Positions 31,255 to 40,898 of a DNA stretch of 56,775 bases are shown in pieces. Position 1 is the first letter of the stretch, and each line of letters begins with the position of its first letter. The stretch comes from Clostridia bacterium (GTDB lineage: Bacteria > Bacillota > Clostridia > Oscillospirales > SIG627). Location of the stretch: the NCBI GenBank assembly GCA_017520825.1, contig JAFXEX010000030.1, positions 1 to 56,775 of the forward strand. Reading direction: 5' to 3'. Made by a program: the position numbers and the translations under genes. The notes under the pieces were generated by a model, which was not told the origin of the DNA, searched no databases, and worked only from the letters and a program-made list of their open reading frames with translations.

Positions 31255-32643
31255 ATGGACAACAAAACCAATCTCCCCGAAGAAAAGGACGCCAAGGTAT
31301 ATGCAACGGACGACGTTTTGCCCGTGGGTAAAAGGTCTGACGCCGTGCATGAGAGCGACGTAAGGCGCGTGCGTGCAAAGCGTGACATCAAAGAAGAAAA
31401 CAATAAGACGAGAACAGACATTCCCACAGGCTCGGTTGAGGTAAAGGAAGTAAAAAGACAGAAGCCCCAGGAGCCTATGTATGAGGAAAATCCAACGCTT
31501 GAAGAGGAAGAGCCTATGACGAAAAGCATTTTTGAAATGCTGGGCAAGGGACTTTTGTACTTCGTTTTCGTTATTGCAGTATCGGTTATCCTTACTTACT
31601 ATGCAATTACTATGGGCAACGACATTTTCGCCTTTGTAAAGGATGCCGACACCGTAGAGATAGTGCTTGACGAGGACGATGGCATTGACGAGATTGCCAC
31701 CATGCTTCACGAACAAGGGGTTATTCAATATCCCGGTCTGTTCAAGCTTTATAATTCCTTCAAGAACAGGGACGCCAAGTCGGAGCAGGAGTTCGTGCCC
31801 GACACCTACGTTTTTGAGGCAAACCTTAACTACGACGAGCTTATCGCAAAGTTTGAGAAGTCCTCTCCCGTGAGAGCCATCGTTGACATCACCTTCCCCG
31901 AGGGAATTTCGGCTGACGAAATGATAGAAATTTTCCTTGAAAACGGAATAGGCAGTCGCGAGGGCTTCGAGGAAGCCGTAAAAAGCTCTCTCATTTACGA
32001 TATGAAATATAAATTCCTCACAGACCTTCAGGAGCTTGAAAGAGCAGGCTTTAAGGAGGGCAGAAAATACGCACTTGAGGGATATCTCTATCCCGACACC
32101 TATCAGTTCTACACCGATTCGTCGGAAATAGACGCTATTTCAAAGCTTCTTCGCACCTTCAACGTAAGATTTGAGGAAGAATACTATGCGCGCTGCGAGG
32201 AGCTTGGACTGTCGGTTGACGATGTGGTAAACATTGCTGCCATAGTTCAGAAGGAAACTAAATACAGTAGCGAATACCCCGTTGTTTCCTCACTCTATCA
32301 CAATAGACTGAACGCTCCCACCTCATTCCCAAGGCTTCAATGCGACTCCACCTATCTGTACGCTTATCCCGACAGACGTGAGGGACTTACCCTTGACGAA
32401 ATGAAGAACAGTAAGAATCCTTACAGCACCTACTCCCACGACGGACTTCCACCCTCTGCTATATGTAATCCCAGCCTTGATGCAATTATTGCAGCCCTCT
32501 ATCCCAACGCTGAGGACTCAAGTGGAAGGTCATACACCTACTACTATATGGTTGCCAGACCCAACGGATACCACTATTTCGCAACCACCGAGAGTGAGCA
32601 TATAAGCAATATTGCAAGAGCTAACGGAGAGAAGGGTGAATGA
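31255..32643 (+). CDS. mltG: Endolytic transglycosylase MltG
   Basis: A 462-residue single-pass membrane protein that cleaves nascent peptidoglycan strands. A long charged cytosolic N terminus (residues 1-98) precedes one helix near 99-120 (LLYFVFVIAVSVILTYYAI), a LysM-like segment, and the YceG domain. The catalytic Glu is in AAIVQKETK near 335, and LQCDSTYLYA and YSTYSHDGLPPSAICNPS follow. CAAGGAGAC precedes the ATG. The stop overlaps the rmuC start (ATGA). Confidence 0.92.
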   Translation: MDNKTNLPEEKDAKVYATDDVLPVGKRSDAVHESDVRRVRAKRDIKEENNKTRTDIPTGSVEVKEVKRQKPQEPMYEENPTLEEEEPMTKSIFEMLGKGLLYFVFVIAVSVILTYYAITMGNDIFAFVKDADTVEIVLDEDDGIDEIATMLHEQGVIQYPGLFKLYNSFKNRDAKSEQEFVPDTYVFEANLNYDELIAKFEKSSPVRAIVDITFPEGISADEMIEIFLENGIGSREGFEEAVKSSLIYDMKYKFLTDLQELERAGFKEGRKYALEGYLYPDTYQFYTDSSEIDAISKLLRTFNVRFEEEYYARCEELGLSVDDVVNIAAIVQKETKYSSEYPVVSSLYHNRLNAPTSFPRLQCDSTYLYAYPDRREGLTLDEMKNSKNPYSTYSHDGLPPSAICNPSLDAIIAALYPNAEDSSGRSYTYYYMVARPNGYHYFATTESEHISNIARANGEKGE

Positions 32644-33929
32644 TGGAAGCAATAATTTTAATTCTAACCATTATAAACAGTATCGTATTAATTCTACTCC
32701 TTATAAAATCCTTTAAGAAAAACGACTCGGGCGACCTTGCCGACGAGCTGAGAAAAAACCGAATGGAGATTACCTCGGGCATTTCGGCGTCAATAGGTAC
32801 TCTTTCGGAAAGTTTGAAAGCCACCTCGGAAATGCAGAGCAAGGTTATAAAGACCGAGCTTGAGGCGATAGCAAGCCGTGAAGCCCAGCTTCGCGACTCG
32901 CTGATTGAGAGCCTTCAGACCAATGACAGACATATGACCTCAAAGCTTGAAACCTACTCCGAAAAGCTTGGTGAAATCAAAACCACTCTTGAAACCAGAG
33001 TGAAGGCGATGGAGGAGTCCAACGCCAAAAAGCTTGACGAAATGAGAACGGTGGTTGACGAAAAGCTTCAGTCCACCCTTGAGGAAAGAATAAGCCGAAG
33101 CTTCAAGGAGGTCAGTGAGCGTCTTGAACAGGTATATAAGGGACTTGGCGAGATGCAGACCCTTGCAACAGGCGTGGGCGACCTTAAAAAAGTGCTTTCC
33201 AACGTCAAAGCACGAGGAATACTCGGTGAAATTCAGCTTGGTGCAATCCTTGAGGATATGCTGACACCCGATCAGTACGAAACCAACTGCGTTACCGTTG
33301 AGGGCTCGAGAGACCCCGTTGAATATGCAGTGAAGCTTCCCGGTAGCTCCGAGGGCTCTCACGTTTATCTGCCCGTTGACTCAAAGTTCCCGGTAGACGC
33401 CTACGTAAATCTCAACGATGCCTACGAATCGGCTGACCCCGAAAAGCTGAACGAGGCGAAAAAGATACTTATAAGCCGTATCAAGTCCTTTGCAAAGGAC
33501 ATTCGTGACAAGTACGTTTCACCCCCTGCTACTACCGATTTTGCAATAATGTTCCTTCCAACAGAGGGGCTTTATTCGGAGGTAGTCAAGTTAGGTTTGG
33601 TTGAAATTCTGCAAAACGATTATAAAGTAACTGTGGCAGGACCTACCACCATGGCAGCGCTTCTCAACAGCTTGAGAATGGGCTTCAGGACGCTGGCTAT
33701 ACAAAAGCGTTCGGGAGAAATCTGGGCTACCCTTGGCGCAGTCAAGACCGAGTTCGGTAAGTTTGAAGAGGTGCTTACTGTTGCACAGAACAGACTTACA
33801 CAGACCTCAAACGAAATTGAAAAGCTCATTGGCACGAGAACCAAGGCTATCAATCGCAAGCTTCGTGGCATAACGGCGCTTCCCGAGGAAGCAACGGCTG
33901 AATATTTCCCTGCGTCAGAAGACGTGTAG
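32640..33929 (+). CDS. rmuC: RmuC-family DNA recombination protein
   Basis: 429 residues. An N-terminal membrane helix (residues 2-22, AIILILTIINSIVLILLLI) is followed by a long coiled coil (~30-180). The RmuC nuclease-like domain starts at GILGEIQLGAILEDML and includes LPVDSKFPVDAY. In Escherichia coli RmuC limits rearrangements at inverted repeats, a suggestive role in a genome this rich in palindromes. The start is 32640 or the adjacent ATG at 32643. The overlap with mltG indicates coupling. Confidence 0.9.
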   Translation: MMEAIILILTIINSIVLILLLIKSFKKNDSGDLADELRKNRMEITSGISASIGTLSESLKATSEMQSKVIKTELEAIASREAQLRDSLIESLQTNDRHMTSKLETYSEKLGEIKTTLETRVKAMEESNAKKLDEMRTVVDEKLQSTLEERISRSFKEVSERLEQVYKGLGEMQTLATGVGDLKKVLSNVKARGILGEIQLGAILEDMLTPDQYETNCVTVEGSRDPVEYAVKLPGSSEGSHVYLPVDSKFPVDAYVNLNDAYESADPEKLNEAKKILISRIKSFAKDIRDKYVSPPATTDFAIMFLPTEGLYSEVVKLGLVEILQNDYKVTVAGPTTMAALLNSLRMGFRTLAIQKRSGEIWATLGAVKTEFGKFEEVLTVAQNRLTQTSNEIEKLIGTRTKAINRKLRGITALPEEATAEYFPASEDV

Positions 33930-33943
33930 TGGCAAGCCACCGG

Positions 33944-33992
33944 CAAATGCAGAATTAAGGAGAATTTCGATTTGCGAAATTTACAATTAAAG
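33944..33992 (-). repeat. Family A fragment, copy 6
   Basis: Only one TGCAGAATTAAGG end and one hairpin (AATTTCGATTTGCGAAATT) remain. It lies in the leader before guaB. Confidence 0.65.
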
Positions 33993-34056
33993 TTAATTTA
34001 AAAAATTACATAAAAACAATGAAGAAAAAATACGAAAAATAAAAGGAGAAATAAAT

Positions 34057-35565
34057 ATGGCTTACTACTTCAAGGAATGTTCACACACCTTTAACGAGTA
34101 TCTTCTCGTTCCCGGCTATTCAAGCGCAGAATGCGTAGCCTCAAAGGTATCACTTAAAACACCTCTGGTAAAATTCAAAAAGGGTGAGGAGCCTGCAATC
34201 AGCCTCAACGTACCCATGACCTCTGCTATAATGCAGTCGGTATCCGACGATAAGCTGGCAATTGCTCTTGCCAAGGAGGGTGGTATTTCGTTTATTTTCG
34301 GCTCACAGACTATTGAAAATCAGGCTGCAATGGTAGCAAGAGTTAAGAACTACAAGGCAGGCTTCGTTGTAAGCGACTCAAACATCAAGCCCGACGACAC
34401 CCTTGCAGACGTTGTTGAGCTTTCGGCAAAGACGGGACACTCAACCATTGCCGTAACAGACGACGGAACGGCAAACGGCAAGCTTCTTGGTATTGTAACG
34501 GGCAGAGACTACAGAGTTTCAAGAATGGACTTCTCCACAAAGGTTTCAGAGTTTATGACTCCCTTTGAAAAGCTTATAACTGCAAGCAAGGACACCACTC
34601 TCAAAACTGCCAACGACATTATCTGGGACAACAAGCTCAACTCTCTTCCCATCATTGACGACAATCAGAGACTTCTTTACATGGTATTCCGTAAGGACTA
34701 TTCAACACATAAGGAAAATTCTCTTGAGCTTATAGATTCAAACAAGCGATACATGGTAGGCGCCGGAATCAACACCCGTGACTACGAGGAAAGAGTGCCG
34801 GCACTTGTTGAGGCAGGCGCAGACGTGCTTTGCATCGACTCGTCGGAGGGCTTTACCGAATGGCAGTCAAGAACTATTGCCTTTATCCGTGAAAAGTACG
34901 GCGACACCGTAAAGGTTGGTGCAGGTAACGTAGTAGACCGTGAGGGCTTTATGTTCCTTGCAGAAGCAGGCGCTGACTTTATTAAAATCGGTATCGGTGG
35001 TGGCTCAATCTGTATTACCCGTGAGCAGAAGGGTATCGGACGTGGACAGGCAACTGCAGTTATCGAGGTTGCGGTGGCAAGAGACGAATATTATGAAAAG
35101 ACGGGTATCTATATTCCCATCTGTTCTGACGGAGGTATTGTATACGACCACCACATCACCCTTGCGCTTGCTATGGGCGCTGACTTCGTAATGCTTGGCA
35201 GATACTTCGCAAGATTTGACGAAAGCCCCACCAACAAGCTCAACATCAACGGAAACTACGTTAAGGAATATTGGGGCGAGGGCTCAAACCGTGCAAGAAA
35301 CTGGCAGAGATATGATATGGGTGGCGACAAGAAGCTTTCCTTCGAGGAGGGCGTTGACTCCTACGTTCCCTATGCAGGCTCACTGAAGGACAACGTTACG
35401 ATGACTCTCAGCAAGGTGAAGTCAACCATGTGTAACTGTGGATGCCTTTCAATCCCCGAATTCCAGAAGAACGCTAAGCTTACTCTCGTTTCATCTACAA
35501 GTATTATCGAGGGTGGCGCACACGACGTTATTCTTAAGGAAAGCTCAACCAAGGTAATCAAGTAA
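34057..35565 (+). CDS. guaB: IMP dehydrogenase of the protist-like type
   Basis: A 502-residue IMPDH that converts IMP to XMP with NAD+ for GTP synthesis. The TIM barrel is interrupted by a CBS pair (residues ~105-220). The active-site loop reads [19 protein letters not shown] instead of the usual bacterial GSICTTR..G.G.PQ. The C-terminal part ([34 protein letters not shown]) is also atypical. From memory these segments match the Tritrichomonas foetus enzyme very closely. AAAAGGAGA precedes the ATG. It is a single-gene unit. Confidence 0.93.
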   Translation: MAYYFKECSHTFNEYLLVPGYSSAECVASKVSLKTPLVKFKKGEEPAISLNVPMTSAIMQSVSDDKLAIALAKEGGISFIFGSQTIENQAAMVARVKNYKAGFVVSDSNIKPDDTLADVVELSAKTGHSTIAVTDDGTANGKLLGIVTGRDYRVSRMDFSTKVSEFMTPFEKLITASKDTTLKTANDIIWDNKLNSLPIIDDNQRLLYMVFRKDYSTHKENSLELIDSNKRYMVGAGINTRDYEERVPALVEAGADVLCIDSSEGFTEWQSRTIAFIREKYGDTVKVGAGNVVDREGFMFLAEAGADFIKIGIGGGSICITREQKGIGRGQATAVIEVAVARDEYYEKTGIYIPICSDGGIVYDHHITLALAMGADFVMLGRYFARFDESPTNKLNINGNYVKEYWGEGSNRARNWQRYDMGGDKKLSFEEGVDSYVPYAGSLKDNVTMTLSKVKSTMCNCGCLSIPEFQKNAKLTLVSSTSIIEGGAHDVILKESSTKVIK

Positions 35566-35576
35566 TCAAATAAACC

Positions 35577-35614
35577 TTTGAGAAGAGTGCTTTGTAAAAA
35601 GCACTCTTCTCAAA
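35577..35614 (+). terminator. Long hairpin after guaB, terminator-like but without a T-run
   Basis: A 16 bp perfect stem around GAGAAGAGTGCTT with a 6 nt loop is followed by AAAGG instead of a T-run. The ribosome site of the next gene begins right at its 3' edge, so it could be a weak terminator or affect translation of the next gene. Confidence 0.5.
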
Positions 35615-35627
35615 AAAGGATATTATT

Positions 35628-37529
35628 ATGAAAGAAAACATCAAGGCGTTTTTAGACCCCGTTGCCGAGGTTTTAAAACGCATTTTTACTCCCTTGCCAA
35701 AGGGCAGACTGATAAAGGGCTGGCTTGCCCCCATAATCCGTATTATGGGCTTTCTGTCAATGGCAATATTCCCTCTGTGTTGCTGGGTGACGCTGGAGTT
35801 TATACATTTTTACAGTAAGACCAGATTTCTCGCCTTCATAGAGAAAAGACAGCCTGCCGTAATCTTCGGCATAATGCTTATCTATCTTCTCTATCTTCTC
35901 ACCCTGCTTATAGTTAAAAAGGGCGCTATAGCAAGTGGAATCTTGGGCATTGTCACGGTGCTTGCATCGGTTGCCAACTATTACAAGTATGCGCAGGTGG
36001 GAGATTATCTCTACCCCTGGGACATTGCACAGCAGGCAGGAAACTTAGGCGAGCTTTCAACCTTTCTGACCATTCCCTTTCCACGCTGGGCGTTAGTGCT
36101 TTACGTGGGACTTGCAGTGCTTATCCTCATAACCCTTATATCGAAGGTGGAGCTTCCACTTCATTCACTTGTAAGGCTCCCCTTTATTATAATGATTATC
36201 TTCGGTATGTATAACGCCTGCGATACCCCCGAAAAGTCCACGGTGCTTCTCAACAAGCACTCCCTTTACTTCGAGGATATGGCGTTGCAGACCTCCAACT
36301 ATTCGGCAAACGGTTTTGTGGGCGCTTTTACGGTCAATATACTTTCTACCGGTGTAAATCAGCCCGAGCATTATTCGGAAGCTACGGTGAACGACATACT
36401 TTCACTCTACGGAGAAACGCCTGCAGGCGAGAGCTTCAAAAATCCCGATATAATTCTCATTCTTTCGGAAAGCTTCTGGGACCCCACCAAGCTTCCCAAC
36501 GTTGAATTTTCGGTTGACCCCATGGCAAATTTCAGAGAAATTGCATCGAGAGACGGGGCGATAAGCGGTAACTTCTATACTACGGGCTTTGGAGGAGGTA
36601 CCGTCAGACCTGAATTTGAGGTGCTGACGGGACTAACCACCGACTATCTGCCCGGTGGAAGCGTGCCCTATCAGTATATAACCGAGGATACCGAAAGCTA
36701 CGTTTCCATATATAAGGAGCTTGGCTATCGCACGCTGGCAATTCACCCCTACACCTCAAGCTTCTATCTGAGAAAGCAGGGCTACCCCTATATCGGTATA
36801 GACGAGCTTTATTTTGAGGACAAGCTCTATCCCTTAAAGGAGGTGCCTCTCACCATTTCGGGCAAACAGATTTCGGACTCCAGCTTCGTTGACTATATAA
36901 AGTATTATATGGAGCAGAGCGAGGGGGACACCTTCGTGTTCGGCATCAGTATGGAGAACCATCAGCCCTACACCAACAAATTCGACCACTTTGATATAGA
37001 GGTCACGTCTGATGCTCTGTCTGAAAGCGTGCTTGCCGACACTAAAAACTTCACACAAGGGGTTTACGAAGCCGACCTTGCCCTTAAGAAGCTGGTTGAC
37101 TATATTGATTCAAGGGAAAAGGAAACGGTATTGGTTTACTTCGGTGACCACCTTCCCACCCTTGGAGCAAACTACGGCGCTTATACCCAGAGTGGAGCTA
37201 TCACCCTTGAGGGAATGACGGCAGAGATGAATAAATTCCTCTACTCTACCCCCTTCCTTGTGTATGCAAACTTTGAGCTTGAGGAAAGTGATATGCTGAA
37301 GGAGGGCAAGGACAACGAGATAGCGTCCTACAACCTTATGAACGCAGTTGCCACTCTCATTGACGCGCCGAGAACACGCTATATGCACTTTCTTGAGGAC
37401 TATTTCAACGCTCACCCGGCATGCAACGTAAGACTGTGGAGCATAAATAAAAAGCCCTTCCAGGAGTTTATCGAAGCCCACAAGATTATCACCTACGACA
37501 GAACGGTAGGAGAAAAATACAGCTTTTAA
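35628..37529 (+). CDS. LTA-synthase-family sulfatase, phosphoglycerol transferase-like
   Basis: A 633-residue polytopic protein. Five membrane helices lie in residues ~30-205. An extracellular sulfatase-fold domain follows (from ~265): DIILILSESFWDPTKLP, a nucleophile Thr in GFGGGTVRPEFEVLTG near residue 325, HPYTSSF, and metal-binding FGDHLPTLG near 505. The family transfers glycerol phosphate or phosphoethanolamine to lipids or polymers. Lipoteichoic acid synthesis is possible but the acceptor is not known. AAAAAAGGA precedes the ATG. A family C repeat begins right after the stop. Confidence 0.88.
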   Translation: MKENIKAFLDPVAEVLKRIFTPLPKGRLIKGWLAPIIRIMGFLSMAIFPLCCWVTLEFIHFYSKTRFLAFIEKRQPAVIFGIMLIYLLYLLTLLIVKKGAIASGILGIVTVLASVANYYKYAQVGDYLYPWDIAQQAGNLGELSTFLTIPFPRWALVLYVGLAVLILITLISKVELPLHSLVRLPFIIMIIFGMYNACDTPEKSTVLLNKHSLYFEDMALQTSNYSANGFVGAFTVNILSTGVNQPEHYSEATVNDILSLYGETPAGESFKNPDIILILSESFWDPTKLPNVEFSVDPMANFREIASRDGAISGNFYTTGFGGGTVRPEFEVLTGLTTDYLPGGSVPYQYITEDTESYVSIYKELGYRTLAIHPYTSSFYLRKQGYPYIGIDELYFEDKLYPLKEVPLTISGKQISDSSFVDYIKYYMEQSEGDTFVFGISMENHQPYTNKFDHFDIEVTSDALSESVLADTKNFTQGVYEADLALKKLVDYIDSREKETVLVYFGDHLPTLGANYGAYTQSGAITLEGMTAEMNKFLYSTPFLVYANFELEESDMLKEGKDNEIASYNLMNAVATLIDAPRTRYMHFLEDYFNAHPACNVRLWSINKKPFQEFIEAHKIITYDRTVGEKYSF

Positions 37530-37532
37530 TAG

Positions 37533-37775
37533 GCTTCATATTTGGGTTAAAACCGAAAATGAAAAGATTATGATTTGATAACAGTATGCTCGCGAGTGAT
37601 ATAAAGAGTGAACACACTTCTTCATTGTCACAGACCTTTTAAGGTAGAAAGCTTCGCTTTCTTCCATCTGTGAAAATTTCATTTTCTTCGTCCCTTGCTT
37701 GCACTGCCGTACACTTGTACGGCTACGGCTTCGCAATTGACGATTTTAACTCCAAATCTGTACGCCTTTTGGACG
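37533..37775 (+). repeat. Family C element, copy 2
   Basis: Begins GGCTTCATATTTGGG 3 nt after the sulfatase stop and runs to CTGTACGCCTTTTGG. Its hairpins GAAAGCTTCGCTTTC and CCGTACACTTGTACGG differ from copy 1 by paired changes. It ends about 28 nt before the YdcF gene. Confidence 0.8.
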
Positions 37776-37802
37776 CAGTTTTTATATTATGACAATGATG
37801 AA

Positions 37803-38474
37803 ATGAAAAAAAGAATTAAAATTATTGTAATTATTTTGATATGCTTTATAGCGATAGCGTTGACGGTGACACTTGGCGTAAACGCATATTTAAAAGCAAG
37901 TGTAGAAAATCAGATACTCACTGCCGAGGGCGCTATGGAGTTAACCGACGTCGACTGCATTTTAGTGTTAGGATGTCTGGTGCGTCCCGACGGAACGCCA
38001 AGTGGAATGCTTGAGGACAGACTGACAACGGGTGTTGAGCTTTGGGAGACCGGCGTTTCAGACACTCTCCTTATGAGTGGTGACCACGGCACCAAGGAAT
38101 ACGACGAGGTCAACTCTATGCGCAACTTTGCCGTTGAAAGGGGCGTTCCCGTTGAGCGTGTGTTTATGGACCACGCAGGCTTTTGCACCTATGACAGTAT
38201 ATATAGACTAAAAGAGGTATTTAAGGCGAAAAAGGTTGTAATCGTAACTCAGGAGTATCACCTTTACAGAGCCCTCTATATAGCCAACGCTCTGGGTATT
38301 GAGGCGTGGGGCGTGCCTGCCGACCTGCATCGCTATTACGGACAGATAAGACGCGACCTGCGTGAAATCGTGGCTCGCAACAAGGACTTTCTGTATTGCA
38401 TATTTAAGCCGTTGCCCAAATATCTGGGCGACACCATTGACCTCAACGGTGACGGCAGAGTAACCGAAGGGTAA
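37803..38474 (+). CDS. YdcF/SanA-like DUF218 protein
   Basis: About 223 residues. One N-terminal membrane anchor (residues 4-27, IKIIVIILICFIAIALTVTL) is followed by a DUF218 domain: ILVLGCLVRPDGTPSGMLEDRL, MSGDHGTKEYDEVNSMRNFA, and VVIVTQEYHLYRALYIANALG. SanA-type proteins influence envelope integrity and vancomycin entry; biochemistry is unsettled. The ATG at 37803 has only a weak ribosome site and sits just downstream of a family C repeat. An alternative longer start would run into the repeat. The C terminus DLNGDGRVTEG resembles an EF-hand or dockerin loop. Confidence 0.8.
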   Translation: MKKRIKIIVIILICFIAIALTVTLGVNAYLKASVENQILTAEGAMELTDVDCILVLGCLVRPDGTPSGMLEDRLTTGVELWETGVSDTLLMSGDHGTKEYDEVNSMRNFAVERGVPVERVFMDHAGFCTYDSIYRLKEVFKAKKVVIVTQEYHLYRALYIANALGIEAWGVPADLHRYYGQIRRDLREIVARNKDFLYCIFKPLPKYLGDTIDLNGDGRVTEG

Positions 38475-38489
38475 ATTGCATAATGCATT

Positions 38490-38526
38490 AAAAAGGCAAG
38501 AGAAAAAATTTTCTCTTGCCTTTTTT
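38490..38526 (+). terminator. Terminator after the YdcF gene
   Basis: A 16 bp stem AAAAGGCAAGAGAAAA/TTTTCTCTTGCCTTTT is followed by TTTAT. It lies 16 nt after the stop. Confidence 0.85.
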
Positions 38527-38529
38527 ATA

Positions 38530-38633
38530 GAATGAACAATTAACAATGCACAATGCACAGTTAAGAAAAATTTGCCAAGGGCAAATTATCCATCATTTTG
38601 CATTTTGCATTTTGCATTCTGCATTTTACATTA
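38530..38633 (+). repeat. Family A element, copy 7
   Basis: AATGCACAATGCACA at the left, one hairpin AATTTGCC/GGCAAATT, and TTTTGCATTTTGCATTCTGC at the right. The second hairpin is missing. Confidence 0.75.
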
Positions 38634-38634
38634 C

Positions 38635-38664
38635 AAAAGCAAGACGATAATTCGTCTTGCTTTT
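38635..38664 (-). terminator. Terminator of rhaB
   Basis: The 13 bp stem AAAAGCAAGACGA/TCGTCTTGCTTTT with a 4 nt loop lies just after the rhaB stop on the minus strand. Confidence 0.8.
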
Positions 38665-38675
38665 GTTTTATGCCG

Positions 38676-40151
38676 TTATTTACCAAGTATTGCAAGGAAA
38701 CGACCGTACGCATCATCAAAGGCTTCCGTGCCAACCGGCTCGTAGCACTTGATTTCAAAGGAGTTGCGTACTATCTCACGGGCCTCATGGATATCCTTGA
38801 TTTCGCCAAGCGCCATTGCCTGAACTGCAATGTTACCGATGGCAGTTGCCTCAACGGGTCCTGCGTAAACAGGCTTTCCACAAGCGTTGGCAGCAAGCTG
38901 ACAGAGAGGCGCTTCCTTGGTACCACCACCAACGATGTTGATGTAAGGAACCTTCTTTCCACTTACCTCTTCTATCTTCTCTACGGTGTAACGATACTTC
39001 ATAGCAAGGCTCTCGAAGATACAACGAACGATTTCGCCCTTTGTCTGAGGCACGTACTGACCTGTACGGCGACAGAATTCGGCAATTCTGCGAGGCTCGT
39101 CACCGGGAGGCGCAAACTCGGGCGCATCGGGGTCGATGAAGCACTTGAGAGGCTCGGACGCCATTGCCATATCGGAAAGCTGGTCGTATGTGGTCTTTTC
39201 ACCCTCACGCTCCCACTGGCGCTTGGATTCCTGCTCAAGCCAGAGACCCATAATATTTTTAAGAAGTCGGATAGTTCTTCCGTATCCACCCTCGTTTGTG
39301 AAGTTATATTTGGTTGTAATATCGTTTATGATAGGCTCGGGACACTCACAGCCCATAAGCGACCAGGTGCCACTGCTTATGTATACGAAATTATCGTGGT
39401 CGGCGGGAACGCTGACAACGGCTGATGCAGTGTCGTGGGCAGTTACGTTGATAACCTTGGCGTTCAGCTTGCCAATCTCGTCGGTAATGGCAGGAAGAAG
39501 GTCACCAAGCACGTTGCCGGGCATAACTATATCCTGAAGGAGATGGGTGGGCATATCGAACTTCTTCAGAAGCTCGTAGTCCCAATTACGCTCCTTGGCG
39601 TTGAGCATCTGAGAGGTAGAAGCAATGGTATATTCGCTCTTTGCAATACCCGTAAGGAAATAGTTGAGAAGGTCGGGTGTAAAGAGCATTTTGTCAGCCT
39701 TTTCAAGAATCCAGGGATCGTCCGAAAGCTTGGTAGCAAGAAGCTGGAAAAGGGTATTGAAATTCATAAACTGGTTGCCCGTTGTTTTATAAATTTCATC
39801 TGCAGGAACAATCTTGAACGCCTTTTCGAGAATACCCTGTGTACGAACGTCACGGTAGTTGTAGGGGTTCTGCATAAGCTGTCCCGATTTGTCAAGGAAG
39901 CCCACGTCAACGCCCCAGGTATCAATACCGATTGAGGCAATATCCTTGTCGTCAGAATTCACGCACTTGCCGAGAGCAAGCTTGATTTCGTGGAATATTC
40001 TCATAATATCCCATCTGAACGAGCCGTTAATCAGAACGGGTTCGTTGGGGAAACGGTGGTTTTCGCGAAGATAAAGCTTATTTCCGTCAAACGAGCCTAC
40101 AATGCCTCTGCCACTGGAAGCACCAAGGTCTATGGCTAACATTTTAAGCAT
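38676..40151 (-). CDS. rhaB: Rhamnulokinase
   Basis: A 491-residue FGGY-family sugar kinase. The N-terminal phosphate loop is DLGASSGRG. FVYISSGTWSLMGCE lies near residue 255 and the ATP-binding GGGTKEAPLCQLAANACG near 400. The match to rhamnulokinases (L-rhamnulose to L-rhamnulose 1-phosphate) is good across the length. L-fuculokinase is the main alternative. AAGGAG precedes the ATG at a 10 nt spacing. No rhamnose isomerase, aldolase, transporter or regulator is adjacent, so it stands alone here. Confidence 0.87.
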   Translation of the reverse strand: MLKMLAIDLGASSGRGIVGSFDGNKLYLRENHRFPNEPVLINGSFRWDIMRIFHEIKLALGKCVNSDDKDIASIGIDTWGVDVGFLDKSGQLMQNPYNYRDVRTQGILEKAFKIVPADEIYKTTGNQFMNFNTLFQLLATKLSDDPWILEKADKMLFTPDLLNYFLTGIAKSEYTIASTSQMLNAKERNWDYELLKKFDMPTHLLQDIVMPGNVLGDLLPAITDEIGKLNAKVINVTAHDTASAVVSVPADHDNFVYISSGTWSLMGCECPEPIINDITTKYNFTNEGGYGRTIRLLKNIMGLWLEQESKRQWEREGEKTTYDQLSDMAMASEPLKCFIDPDAPEFAPPGDEPRRIAEFCRRTGQYVPQTKGEIVRCIFESLAMKYRYTVEKIEEVSGKKVPYINIVGGGTKEAPLCQLAANACGKPVYAGPVEATAIGNIAVQAMALGEIKDIHEAREIVRNSFEIKCYEPVGTEAFDDAYGRFLAILGK

Positions 40152-40262
40152 AACTGTATTTCTCCTTGATTATTTTTTTCATATATAAATTATACTTTTT
40201 TTGTGCGTATTTGTCAATATCCCCAAGCCACTATTTTCCTTTTTAAACTATATGACGAAATT

Positions 40263-40312
40263 ACGAAATTTCGTGATTTTTTCTTGACATTATTACGAAA
40301 ATATGTTATTAT
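40263..40312 (+). promoter_or_regulatory. Promoter and palindromic operator of the sigma-like gene
   Basis: TTGACA (40284-40289), a 17 nt spacer and TATTAT (40307-40312). A perfect 12 bp palindrome ACGAAATTTCGT (40263-40274) lies just upstream of the -35. ACGAAA recurs in the promoter spacer and before the palindrome. Confidence 0.65.
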
Positions 40313-40379
40313 TATGCTACCTTAAGGAAAAGGAGGATGTGGCTATAGCCAAATAAAAAGTTGAAAGGCGTGAGGAAGG

Positions 40380-40898
40380 ATGAATATTGATGAATACCTT
40401 AACGCTTTCGAGAGGTACCGAAAAACCGTTATGAGACTTGAAAGTGCCTTCAGGGAAGTGTGGGGTGAGGAGGATGCAGAAAACGGCAGTCGTTGTCTTT
40501 CTGCAAGATGGATGATTGGATTGATGGATTATGATGAATTGGAAAGAGAGTATACGAGGAAGAAAAGAATTCTCCGCCAAGCAACAGAAAGGCTTCAAAG
40601 AGCAATATCCGAAATCCCCGACGACAAAATTGCCAACTATCTTGTGTGCAGATATTTGTACCGAATGACAAACGAAAAAATCGCTGACCATTTCAATTAC
40701 TGCCCGAGACAGATTTACCGAATTGCCTCAAAGGCAAAAAAACAGCTCTACCGTGAGCTGTTAAAGGAAATGCCCAGGGTAAAGCGTTGGAAGAAGTACA
40801 AGCGCTTCAGACGTTCACCCGTTCAGCGCAAGAAACGCACTCTGAGAAAGTACGGCAGGCGCGCCAGAATGGCATCGTCGGAAAAAAAGCAGAAGTAA
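40380..40898 (+). CDS. Phage-type sigma-70 region 4-like transcription regulator
   Basis: A 172-residue basic protein. Residues ~80-118 form a region-4-like HTH (KIANYLVCRYLYRMTNEKIADHFNYCPRQIYRIASKAKKQLYREL), as in phage late regulators of the ArpU/RinA/DUF1492 kind. A charged helical N terminus and a very basic tail (KRWKKYKRFRRSPVQRKKR) flank it. No other phage genes are nearby, so it is a solitary or relict copy. A strong AAGGAGG at 40329 precedes only a five-codon frame, which could be the stub of a lost upstream gene. The stop lies in the terminator stem. Confidence 0.7.
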   Translation: MNIDEYLNAFERYRKTVMRLESAFREVWGEEDAENGSRCLSARWMIGLMDYDELEREYTRKKRILRQATERLQRAISEIPDDKIANYLVCRYLYRMTNEKIADHFNYCPRQIYRIASKAKKQLYRELLKEMPRVKRWKKYKRFRRSPVQRKKRTLRKYGRRARMASSEKKQK

